This document shows positions 16,468-22,862 of a stretch of 22,864 bases of DNA, in pieces. The stretch comes from Bifidobacterium breve. GTDB taxonomy: Bacteria; Actinomycetota; Actinomycetes; Nanopelagicales; Nanopelagicaceae. Both the position numbers and the translations under genes were made by a program. Below the pieces are notes generated by a model. That model saw nothing but the letters and a program-made list of their open reading frames with translations. It ran no database searches and was not told the origin of the DNA. Each line of letters opens with the position of its first letter. The first letter of the stretch is position 1. The stretch spans positions 1 to 22,864 of the forward strand of contig CAMBGL010000006.1 of assembly GCA_945866155.1 (NCBI GenBank), read 5' to 3'.

Positions 16468-17760
16468 TTATGCGCTCTTCTCCTCTTGACCTTTTTGAGC
16501 CCGTGCGCGCTTTGGAATATCGCCTGTGCGATTAATCATCGTAGGCAAAACCCCATCGTTGATGCATTCCTTAGTGACAACGACCTTAGCAACATCAGAA
16601 CGGCTAGGTACGTCATACATAACGGCTAAAAGAACTGATTCCATGATGGCGCGAAGTCCACGTGCACCAGTTCCACGCTTGAGCGCGAGTTCGGCAATTG
16701 CATCGAGGGAATCAGCATTGAATTCGAGTTCAACATTATCTAGATCAAAGAGACGTTGGTATTGCTTGACGAGAGCATTCTTTGGCTCAGTAAGGATGCG
16801 CATGAGCGCTTCTTTATCTAGATTTTCAACACTTGTAATTACTGGAAGACGCCCAATAAATTCTGGAATCATTCCAAATTTCAAGAGATCTTCTGGCATA
16901 ACTTCAGCGAAGAAATCTCGGCGTGACTTATCTTCGGAGCTTTGCATCACAGCATTGAATCCAACGCCTTTGCTTCCGCTTCGACTTTCAATAATCTTTT
17001 CAAGTCCAGCAAATGCTCCGCCAACAATAAAGAGAACATTTGTTGTATCGATTTGAATAAATTCTTGGTGTGGGTGCTTGCGTCCACCTTGTGGCGGCAC
17101 AGATGCAACTGTTCCTTCAAGAATCTTGAGGAGTGCTTGCTGCACGCCTTCGCCAGATACGTCACGTGTGATTGATGGGTTCTCTGACTTGCGAGCGACC
17201 TTGTCAATTTCATCGATATAGATGATTCCGGTTTCAGCCTTCTTCACATCAAAATCTGCAGCTTGTAACAACTTGAGCAAAATATTCTCAACATCTTCAC
17301 CAACATAACCAGCCTCAGTAAGGGCTGTTGCATCAGCAATTGCAAATGGCACATTGAGCATGCGTGCAAGAGTTTGCGCCATCAGTGTCTTACCGCAACC
17401 TGTTGGACCAAGTAACAAGATATTGCTCTTTGCTAATTCGACTGAATCCTCACGTTTTGAATCCCCTGTTTGCACTCGCTTGTAATGATTGTAAACGGCG
17501 ACAGAGAGTGACTTCTTTGCACGGTCTTGACCGATGACATATTGATCAAGGAATTCAAAAATCTCTTGTGGCTTTGGAAGCTCTGTTAGGCCGAGAGAAC
17601 TTGCCTCTGCAAGTTCTTCAACAATAATTTCATTACAAAGTTCAATACATTCATCACAAATATAGACACCAGGACCAGCAATGAGTTTCTTTACTTGCTT
17701 CTGAGTTTTGCCGCAAAAGGAGCACTTCAATAGATCACTTGTTTCGCCGATGCGTGTCAT
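16468..17760 (-). CDS. clpX: ATP-dependent Clp protease ATP-binding subunit ClpX
   Basis: ClpX is the AAA+ unfoldase that feeds substrates into the ClpP chamber. The 430-residue sequence has the N-terminal zinc-binding domain with cysteines C13, C16, C35 and C38. It also has Walker A GPTGCGKT (118-125, Cys form as in other actinobacteria), the pore loop GYVG, Walker B IIYIDEIDK, the RKH loop (GGRKHPHQ) and sensor-2 GARGLRAIME. The start is the ATG at 17760, giving the usual MxRIG-LLKCSFCGK opening. An AGGGAG lies only a few bases before it and abuts an 8-bp inverted repeat (17770-17798). Unlike many relatives, clpX is separated from clpP2 by a transporter gene. Confidence 0.98.
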   Translation of the reverse strand: MTRIGETSDLLKCSFCGKTQKQVKKLIAGPGVYICDECIELCNEIIVEELAEASSLGLTELPKPQEIFEFLDQYVIGQDRAKKSLSVAVYNHYKRVQTGDSKREDSVELAKSNILLLGPTGCGKTLMAQTLARMLNVPFAIADATALTEAGYVGEDVENILLKLLQAADFDVKKAETGIIYIDEIDKVARKSENPSITRDVSGEGVQQALLKILEGTVASVPPQGGRKHPHQEFIQIDTTNVLFIVGGAFAGLEKIIESRSGSKGVGFNAVMQSSEDKSRRDFFAEVMPEDLLKFGMIPEFIGRLPVITSVENLDKEALMRILTEPKNALVKQYQRLFDLDNVELEFNADSLDAIAELALKRGTGARGLRAIMESVLLAVMYDVPSRSDVAKVVVTKECINDGVLPTMINRTGDIPKRARAQKGQEEKSA

Positions 17761-17769
17761 GAGACTCCC

Positions 17770-17798
17770 TAAAGTTCGCAGTTGGGGGAAGCGCGAAC
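17770..17798 (-). promoter_or_regulatory. 8-bp inverted repeat in the clpX leader
   Basis: A perfect inverted repeat, AAGTTCGC (17770-17777) and GCGAACTT (17791-17798), with a 13-base G-rich/C-rich loop, lies 9 bases before the clpX ATG. Its 3' arm abuts the ribosome-binding site. There is no T-run after it, so it is not a terminator of the upstream transporter gene. It could be an mRNA hairpin or a protein-binding site. Its GTTCGC half-sites are the same as in the candidate ClgR box near clpP1, though the spacing is wider (N13 rather than N5). A TACGAT at 17814-17809 is a possible -10, which would put the hairpin at the very 5' end of the mRNA. Confidence 0.5.
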
Positions 17799-17845
17799 TT
17801 CTAATGTGTAATCGTAGATTCTTTGACCTTTTTGAGCGCGGGAAT

Positions 17846-19096
17846 TTAGGCCTTTGGGTGTTCGCCCTGAGAATAATTAGCCTTCTTTGGCATCTTCAAA
17901 TCAATAACTCCTGGCACAAAGAGAACTGCGATACAGGCAACTACGTGAAAGATGCTGGCGCCAATGAGTAATTCTTTTTCTCCAACAAGGTTTACGGCGG
18001 GACCAACCAGTGCCATCCCTAATGGCAACAGACCGACTGAGCCCATGTGATCGATACTAAAAACACGCCCCTGTAACTCTTGCGGAATCTCTCGCTGAAT
18101 CGCTGTAACCCAGTATGCATCCCACGGACCAACTGAAAGTCCTGCAATGAGATAACCAATCATTACAAAAGTCGGTGATATTGGAAATGCAAGTACAAGA
18201 GTAGCAACCACAAGAAGTCCCCATACGCTTATCGAGACTAATCCTGGATGTTTAGCTTGAAAACGAATTGCGATAAGTGCTGAAATCACTGCGCCAACGC
18301 TAAAGAGTGCAGCAGATGCTGCAAAGACGGTATCTGTGCCGAATTCACGGCGAGAAATAATTGGCAATAAGACTTGTTCTGCGCCCAAAAGAACCATGAG
18401 TTGTACAGATGCCATTGCAATAACTGCAGCCACCCATGGCATCGACCAAACAGTTTTCAATCCTTCTTTAAGATCGACAAAGAACTTTGGTGCATCTAGA
18501 TTCTTTATATATTTAGGTTCAGTAATTGGGTATAAAAGATAAGCGCCAACTGCAAAAAAGATTGTTGTGACAGCAAAAGTAAGGCGTCCGCCAATAGCGA
18601 TTACTGAGAGTCCACCAATACCAGGGCCAACGATTGAGGCAAGTTTTATAACTATGCCCCGCGCAACATTTCCTGCAGGCAATTTATCCGATGGCAAAAT
18701 TGTTGGCATAATCGCAGCGGCTGCGGGAGCACCGAAGGCATCGCCTGCGCCCATGACAAACACCAAAATTGCAATTACAAAGAGAGGGATACTTGGCGCT
18801 GCAACAAATACAAGAATGAGAGCGAGAAATGCTCTAAAAACATCTGCACCAATCATCACATATTTTCTTGGAAGGCGATCAGCCCAGACCCCACCTACTG
18901 GTGCAAGCAGTACTCCAGATAAAACTCTTGCCGCCAGAATTAGACCAAGTGATGTTGCATCCCCACCTGTATCTAAAATAGTTACGGCAAGTGCGATTGG
19001 AAATGCAGTTGCACCAATGTTTGCAAGAAGTCCAGATACCCATAGGCGCAGATAATCCTTATAGGACCAGATAGATCCCTCTTTGATTATTTTCAC
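17846..19096 (-). CDS. MFS transporter (exporter-like, substrate unknown)
   Basis: This is a 416-residue polytopic membrane protein with about twelve hydrophobic helices. The loop between helices 2 and 3 carries the MFS motif-A form GGVWADRLPRK (about 68-78). QREIPQELQGRVFSID in the second half resembles the MFS_3 branch that includes EntS-like exporters. No substrate can be read from the sequence. The start is GTG at 19096, 15 bases after the clpP2 stop, with only a distant AAGG. No better start is in frame. It sits between clpP2 and clpX in the same orientation, so it is probably transcribed with clpP1P2. Transporter genes also occur in the clpP2-clpX neighbourhood of M. tuberculosis, as far as I recall (Rv2459, Rv2456c). 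Confidence 0.85.
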   Translation of the reverse strand: MKIIKEGSIWSYKDYLRLWVSGLLANIGATAFPIALAVTILDTGGDATSLGLILAARVLSGVLLAPVGGVWADRLPRKYVMIGADVFRAFLALILVFVAAPSIPLFVIAILVFVMGAGDAFGAPAAAAIMPTILPSDKLPAGNVARGIVIKLASIVGPGIGGLSVIAIGGRLTFAVTTIFFAVGAYLLYPITEPKYIKNLDAPKFFVDLKEGLKTVWSMPWVAAVIAMASVQLMVLLGAEQVLLPIISRREFGTDTVFAASAALFSVGAVISALIAIRFQAKHPGLVSISVWGLLVVATLVLAFPISPTFVMIGYLIAGLSVGPWDAYWVTAIQREIPQELQGRVFSIDHMGSVGLLPLGMALVGPAVNLVGEKELLIGASIFHVVACIAVLFVPGVIDLKMPKKANYSQGEHPKA

Positions 19097-19111
19097 AAAA
19101 TATTGAAAACC

Positions 19112-19750
19112 TTACTTAGCTGGCTTTGCCTTTCGTGATGCAAGTACCTGATCGATAAGTCCGTACTCAACAGCTTCTGCTGCGGTAAGAATCTTGTCGC
19201 GTTCGATATCGGCTGCAATATCTGCAGGAGAGCGAGTCGAATGCTTAGCAATCATCGCTTCGAGCAAAGTACGCATACGCATAATCTCTTTTGCTTGAAT
19301 CTCGATATCCGATGCTTGTCCGCCACCTTCAGATGATGGTTGGTGAATCAAGATACGTGAGTGCTCGAGTGCGTAACGCTTTCCTTTTGCGCCTCCAGCA
19401 AGAATTACTGCTGCAGCAGATGCTGCTTGTCCCAAACAAATAGTGCTTACATCTGGGCGAATAAATTGCATGGTGTCATAAATTGCTGTCAGCGCTGTAA
19501 ATGATCCACCAGGTGAATTGATGTAAATCATGATGTCGCGATCTGAATCCATAGATTCAAGGGTCAATAGTTGTGCCATTACATCGTTTGCAACAGTGTC
19601 ATCGATTGGCTGACCCATAAAAATGATGCGCTCTTCAAATAATTTTGTGTATGGATCAAGGCGCTTGAAACCGTAAGCAGTCTTTTCTTCAATTGTTGGA
19701 AGAACGTAGCGATTTGTTATCTCGTTGATGCGGTTCATCTTTGAATTCAT
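19112..19750 (-). CDS. clpP2: ATP-dependent Clp protease proteolytic subunit 2
   Basis: ClpP2 is the second of two ClpP paralogues that in Actinobacteria assemble as a mixed ClpP1-ClpP2 double ring. The 212 residues include YINSPGGS (76-83), the nucleophile in GQAASAA (S111), HSRILIHQPS with catalytic H136, and the catalytic aspartate in DIERDKILTA (D185). The N-terminus (ITNRYVLPTIEEKTAYGFKRLDPYTKLFEERIIFMG) is of the ClpP2 type. The first ATG is chosen because GGAGG lies 6 bases upstream. That ATG overlaps the clpP1 stop by 4 bases (19747-19750), which favours equal synthesis of the two subunits. Confidence 0.97.
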   Translation of the reverse strand: MNSKMNRINEITNRYVLPTIEEKTAYGFKRLDPYTKLFEERIIFMGQPIDDTVANDVMAQLLTLESMDSDRDIMIYINSPGGSFTALTAIYDTMQFIRPDVSTICLGQAASAAAVILAGGAKGKRYALEHSRILIHQPSSEGGGQASDIEIQAKEIMRMRTLLEAMIAKHSTRSPADIAADIERDKILTAAEAVEYGLIDQVLASRKAKPAK

Positions 19751-20379
19751 GCTGTGCCTCCACGACCTGAAACTTGACCTGCTGAACGGACAACGTGATC
19801 TACAAATCCATATTCCTTAGCCTCATCAGCTGTAAACCAGCGATCACGATCTGAATCTGCAGTCACAATTTCAATGCTCTGACCTGTGTGATGTGCAATG
19901 AGTTCTGCCATCTTCTTTTTTGTAAATCCAATTTGTTCTGCTTGAATTTTAATATCTGTTGCAGTTCCACCAATACCACTAGATGGTTGGTGCATCATGA
20001 TGCGTGCATGTGGAAGCGCATAACGCTTTCCAGCAGCACCTGAACAGAGCAAGAACTGACCCATTGATGCTGCAAGTCCCATTCCAACAGTTGCAACATC
20101 GTTATTAACGTATTGCATCGTGTCATAAATGGCCATACCTGCAGTTACAGAGCCACCGGGTGAGTTGATGTAGAGAAAAATATCTTTCTCTGGATCTTCG
20201 GCTGCAAGCAAAAGAATTTGCGCAGCGATTGCATTTGCCATTGAGTCTTCAACAACCGAGCCTAGGAAGATAATTCGTTCGCGAAGCAAACGGTTATAAA
20301 CCTGGTCATCTAAACCACCTGAACCTGATTGCGGTGCGCGTGCCAAAATTTCGGCAGCTTGCGGGTTAAGAAAATCCAC
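19747..20379 (-). CDS. clpP1: ATP-dependent Clp protease proteolytic subunit 1
   Basis: ClpP1 is the partner subunit of ClpP2. The 210 residues carry YINSPGGSVTAG (70-81), GLAASMGQFLL with nucleophile S105, HARIMMHQPS with catalytic H130 and the aspartate in DSDRDRWFTA (D179). The start is GTG at 20379, preceded by a perfect AGGAGG at 7-base spacing. This is the strongest ribosome-binding site I noticed in the window. An out-of-frame ATG inside that spacer should be ignored. The gene is first in a clpP1-clpP2-MFS unit and has a 116-base upstream gap with a candidate ClgR box. Confidence 0.97.
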   Translation of the reverse strand: MDFLNPQAAEILARAPQSGSGGLDDQVYNRLLRERIIFLGSVVEDSMANAIAAQILLLAAEDPEKDIFLYINSPGGSVTAGMAIYDTMQYVNNDVATVGMGLAASMGQFLLCSGAAGKRYALPHARIMMHQPSSGIGGTATDIKIQAEQIGFTKKKMAELIAHHTGQSIEIVTADSDRDRWFTADEAKEYGFVDHVVRSAGQVSGRGGTA

Positions 20380-20420
20380 GTGACATCCTCCTGATTATTT
20401 TTACCTGTACTGACCCTAAC

Positions 20421-20426
20421 AATGTA
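20421..20426 (-). promoter_or_regulatory. Possible -10 element of the clpP1 promoter
   Basis: TACATT on the minus strand fits the TANNNT pattern and would start transcription near 20414, about 35 bases before the GTG. The region 17-18 bases upstream has no good -35. That is expected of an activator-dependent promoter, but it also makes the call weak. A second candidate, TAGGGT, lies just downstream. Confidence 0.3.
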
Positions 20427-20476
20427 AGCGCCGAAATGCTTCCCAATAAAGCTCAAAAGCTACCTAAATGCCCCAT

Positions 20477-20490
20477 GTTCGCTCAGGGCA
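20477..20490. promoter_or_regulatory. Candidate ClgR operator upstream of clpP1P2
   Basis: The plus strand reads GTTCGC-TCAGG-GCA. This matches the Streptomyces ClgR pattern GTTCGC-N5-GCG at eight of nine defined positions. It also fits the C. glutamicum consensus WNNWCGCYNANRGCGWWS through the first GC of its right half, as I recall both consensus sequences. ClgR is the known activator of clpP1P2 in Actinobacteria. The site is about 60-75 bases upstream of the putative clpP1 transcription start, an appropriate activator distance, and begins 5 bases beyond the tig stop codon. No clgR gene lies in this window. Confidence 0.5.
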
Positions 20491-20495
20491 GATTG

Positions 20496-21794
20496 TTATT
20501 GGGTTACTTCGCCAACTTCTGGTTCTGGTGCTTGTGGGCGAAGTGCCTCAAGATCTACAACATTTCCTGAAGCATCGCTGATCTTCACGCGAGCAAGAAC
20601 AACAGCGAGCGCCTTAGCACGAGAGACTTCAGCAACGAGTTGTGAAATCTGGCCAGCTTTTTGCAACTCTGCTGCGAATTGCTCAGGAGCCATTCCGTAT
20701 CGCTGTGATGTGCGAACCAAATATTCTGTCAATTCAATTTCAGTAACGTTGACATCTTCTGTCTGCAAAATTGCATCGAGCAAAAAGTCCGACTTCAATG
20801 ATGAGCGAACTTGTCCATCTACTTCTGCGCGATGCTCAGCATCTTCAAGGCGACCTTCACCTTCGAGGTGATCATTTACTTCTGCCTCAACGACAGAATC
20901 TGGAACTGGAATATCTAAATCATCAATGAGTTTCTTGAGCAGTAGGTCGCGTGCCTGAGTTCCTTGTTCCATCTTCTTCACGCGCTCTAAGCGAGTATTG
21001 AAATCAGCCTTCAATTCAGCTAATGAATCAAACTCACTAGCAAGCTTTGCAAATGCATCATCGATTGGTGGCAATTCGCGCTCTTTGACAGCCTTGACAG
21101 TTACTTCAACATTTCCGCTTTCACCCTCGGCTTGGCCAACGAGCTGTGAATCAAATGTCTTTGACTCCCCTGCCGATAAGCCCTCAAGTGCTGCATCCAA
21201 GCCATCAATCATGCGATCGGAGCCGACTTCATAAGAAATGTCGTTGGCCACTCCACCTTCAACTTCTTTTCCATCAATGCGTGCGGTGAGATCAATAGTG
21301 ACAAAGTCGCCATTTTTTACAGCACGTTCAACAGTATTGAGCGTTCCAAAACGAACTCGAAGATTTTCAATCTGCTCATCAATATCTGAATCAGCAACTA
21401 CAACATCATCTACTGTGATTTCAATCTTTGAGAAATCTGGAAGTGTGACTTCTGGGCGCACATCTACTTCAACAGTAAACGAGAGCTTCTCGTTATCAAT
21501 GTATTCCTTGACCTCAACTGTTGGGCGGCCAATCACAAAGATCTTGTGCTCACGAGCAGCCTGACCATAGAAATCAGGAAGGGCTGAATTGATTGCCTCA
21601 TCAATTACTGAGCCGCGACCAACGCGTTGATCAATCATTGATGATGGAATTTTGCCTTTGCGAAATCCAGGAATATTTACCTTCGATGCAATCGCCTTAT
21701 ATGCATTATCAACATGTGTTGTGAGCTCTGCATATTCAACATCTACAGCAAGTCGAACACGAGTAGGTGACAAAGTTTCAACCGTGCTCTTCAC
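20496..21794 (-). CDS. tig: Trigger factor (ribosome-associated chaperone)
   Basis: Trigger factor binds L23 at the exit tunnel and folds nascent chains. I place the start at the GTG at 21794, giving 432 residues, the usual length. AAGGAG lies 5 bases upstream, and the protein then begins V/M-KSTVETLSPTRVRL as the family does. The reading frame stays open upstream into the tRNA-Pro gene, but that extension is not plausible. The ribosome-docking signature GFRKGKIP is at about residues 43-50. The FKBP-type prolyl isomerase domain is at about 155-240 (NGDFVTIDLTARIDG, YEVGSDRMIDGLDAALEGL). The C-terminal helical arms follow, ending in an acidic tail. tig upstream of clpP1P2 is a widespread arrangement. 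Confidence 0.96.
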   Translation of the reverse strand: MKSTVETLSPTRVRLAVDVEYAELTTHVDNAYKAIASKVNIPGFRKGKIPSSMIDQRVGRGSVIDEAINSALPDFYGQAAREHKIFVIGRPTVEVKEYIDNEKLSFTVEVDVRPEVTLPDFSKIEITVDDVVVADSDIDEQIENLRVRFGTLNTVERAVKNGDFVTIDLTARIDGKEVEGGVANDISYEVGSDRMIDGLDAALEGLSAGESKTFDSQLVGQAEGESGNVEVTVKAVKERELPPIDDAFAKLASEFDSLAELKADFNTRLERVKKMEQGTQARDLLLKKLIDDLDIPVPDSVVEAEVNDHLEGEGRLEDAEHRAEVDGQVRSSLKSDFLLDAILQTEDVNVTEIELTEYLVRTSQRYGMAPEQFAAELQKAGQISQLVAEVSRAKALAVVLARVKISDASGNVVDLEALRPQAPEPEVGEVTQ

Positions 21795-21816
21795 AATTAC
21801 TCCTTCAAAAAAAGTC

Positions 21817-21892
21817 TGGTCGGGGCGGGGAGATTCGAACTCCCGGTCTCCTGCTCCCAAAGCAGGCGCGCTAGCCACTACGCTACGCCCCG
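21817..21892 (-). tRNA. tRNA-Pro (anticodon TGG)
   Basis: The minus strand folds as a full cloverleaf. The acceptor CGGGGCG (21892-21886) pairs with CGCCCCG (21827-21821). The anticodon stem CCTGC/GCAGG encloses the loop TTTGGGA with anticodon TGG. The T-arm is GGGAG-TTCGAAT-CTCCC. The discriminator is A at 21820, and CCA is encoded at 21819-21817. Three bases later comes a T7 run. The tig ribosome-binding site starts right after it, so this tRNA and tig are probably on one transcript. Confidence 0.96.
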
Positions 21893-21906
21893 AGGCGCAA
21901 TACGGG

Positions 21907-21912
21907 AGTCTA
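21907..21912 (-). promoter_or_regulatory. Possible -10 element for tRNA-Pro (and tig)
   Basis: TAGACT on the minus strand fits TANNNT and would start transcription near 21900, 8 bases before the tRNA. No convincing -35 lies 17-18 bases upstream. It occupies the 72-base gap between two divergently transcribed tRNA genes. Confidence 0.3.
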
Positions 21913-21921
21913 GAGGAGATT

Positions 21922-21950
21922 TTCACCTTCTCTTACCGACCTAGTAGATT
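21922..21950 (+). promoter_or_regulatory. Probable promoter of tRNA-Gly
   Basis: TTCACC (21922-21927) and TAGATT (21945-21950) are spaced by 17 bases. The predicted start near 21957 is 8 bases before the mature tRNA. Each hexamer matches four of six consensus positions. Spacing and location are ideal for a tRNA promoter. Confidence 0.5.
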
Positions 21951-21964
21951 CACCTCATGCCCAT

Positions 21965-22038
21965 GCGGGTGTAGCTCAATGGTAGAGCCCCAGCCTTCCA
22001 AGCTGGCCATGCCGGTTCGATCCCGGTCACCCGCTCCA
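21965..22038 (+). tRNA. tRNA-Gly (anticodon TCC)
   Basis: The acceptor GCGGGTG (21965-21971) pairs with CACCCGC (22028-22034). The D-arm follows GTAGCTCAATGGTAGAGC. The anticodon stem CCAGC/GCTGG holds the loop CTTCCAA with anticodon TCC. The T-arm is GCCGG-TTCGATC-CCGGT, with one mismatch at its base. The discriminator is T at 22035, and CCA is encoded at 22036-22038. It is the only plus-strand gene in the window and points at the tail of the collagen-like gene, 8 bases away, with no terminator between. Confidence 0.96.
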
Positions 22039-22046
22039 TATCTTTA

Positions 22047-22862
22047 TTAGCCGATTTTGCCGACTTCTGAACTGAAATATTTTCCTGACATAGAAATATT
22101 CAAACCAGATGATCCAATCATTGGAACAACTTGGATATTGAAGGATCCTGATATTCCCGTTCCATCGACAGTTAGTTCTGTAATCAACGTTGTGAACATA
22201 ACTTCTCCCGGATTTTGATATTCCGTTCCAGTTACTACGTAAAAAATAGAATTCAATACGGCTGTAGAGCCCGCACTATTTACGGACATTGTTATTGGAT
22301 AAGTAACTCCCGGATCGGAAACATTGTATGTTTTTACATAAATTTTTATTAGATAACTTTTCCCGCCAGTAAAGTCTCCAAAATTTGACGAAGGCTTTGT
22401 GCTACCAGCAGCCCCTGAAAGGTTAGAAACAAAAGAAAAAGTTCCTACACGGACATCGCTAGGACCAACTGTTCCTGTCTCACCCCGAGAGCCTGCTAAA
22501 CCCGGATTACCATTTGATCCAGCTGTTCCTGTCTCACCTTTAGCACCTGCTGGGCCAGTTGAACCCGTTAGTCCTGTCTCACCTTTTGCTCCACCATTAC
22601 CTGTAAGACCGGTTAGCCCTGTGTCACCTTTTGCGCCTGCTGTTCCCGTATTTGAGCCAGAGGCGCCAGCTGGACCTTGTGCACCTGTTGCACCCGAATT
22701 TCCTGCGGCACCGTTACTTCCTGTTGCACCTTTTTCACCTTGAATACCTTGTGGGCCGGCGGTAGAAGAAGCAGTACTTATATTTTTTGCATCACTTCCA
22801 TTCTTTCCATCTAATCCATTAACGCCTGCAATTCCGCGTAGTGAAGTTTTAGTGAGCCATTT
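22047..22862 (-). CDS. Collagen-like repeat protein, C-terminal part (N-terminus outside window)
   Basis: The minus-strand frame is open from the window edge to the TAA at 22047, giving at least 271 residues. After nine residues come Gly-X-Y triplets coded by 22835-22458: five triplets, an 11-residue break (AKNISTASSTA), twelve triplets, one extra Thr, then twenty-one triplets. A 136-residue C-terminal domain follows, rich in beta-prone residues, Gly, Ser and Thr. It has no Cys, no LPxTG motif and no membrane segment. The N-terminus (signal peptide or anchor) is not visible, so surface location is inference. Lys-Gly-Asp/Glu or Arg-Gly-Glu pairs recur in the second block, a known way to stabilise bacterial triple helices without hydroxyproline. 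Several ATA codons suggest more AT-rich codon use than its neighbours. The C-terminal domain matches no family I can name. Confidence 0.85.
   Translation of the reverse strand, partial: KWLTKTSLRGIAGVNGLDGKNGSDAKNISTASSTAGPQGIQGEKGATGSNGAAGNSGATGAQGPAGASGSNTGTAGAKGDTGLTGLTGNGGAKGETGLTGSTGPAGAKGETGTAGSNGNPGLAGSRGETGTVGPSDVRVGTFSFVSNLSGAAGSTKPSSNFGDFTGGKSYLIKIYVKTYNVSDPGVTYPITMSVNSAGSTAVLNSIFYVVTGTEYQNPGEVMFTTLITELTVDGTGISGSFNIQVVPMIGSSGLNISMSGKYFSSEVGKIG
22474..22628 (-). repeat. Imperfect 45-54 bp tandem repeat within the collagen-like gene
   Basis: The plus-strand word CCTGTCTCACC recurs at 22474, 22528 and 22573, and with one change (CCTGTGTCACC) at 22618. The spacings are 54, 45 and 45 bases. 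On the coding strand each copy encodes the end of an A-K-G-E/D-T (or S-R-G-E-T) unit, so the period equals five or six Gly-X-Y triplets. Such repeats can expand or shrink by slippage. Confidence 0.75.

Noticed and set aside
17770..17798. Inverted repeat as the terminator of the MFS gene
   Set aside because: The stem is good, but the following bases read TAGGGAGTC, which is the clpX ribosome-binding site, and not a T-run.
21795..21926. Upstream in-frame extension of trigger factor by 44 residues to an ATG at 21926
   Set aside because: The extension reads through the tRNA-Pro gene, resembles no trigger factor, and the GTG at 21794 has AAGGAG at 5 bases and gives the normal N-terminus.
22474..22628. 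Regularly spaced 11-base repeats that might look like a small CRISPR array
   Set aside because: Spacing is a multiple of nine bases, repeats are short and imperfect, and all lie in frame in a collagen-like coding region.
22399..22743. Plus-strand Pro/Val/Ser-rich open frame
   Set aside because: It is the reverse complement of the Gly-X-Y repeats. Glycine codons GGN read backwards as proline NCC-type codons, giving an open but meaningless frame.
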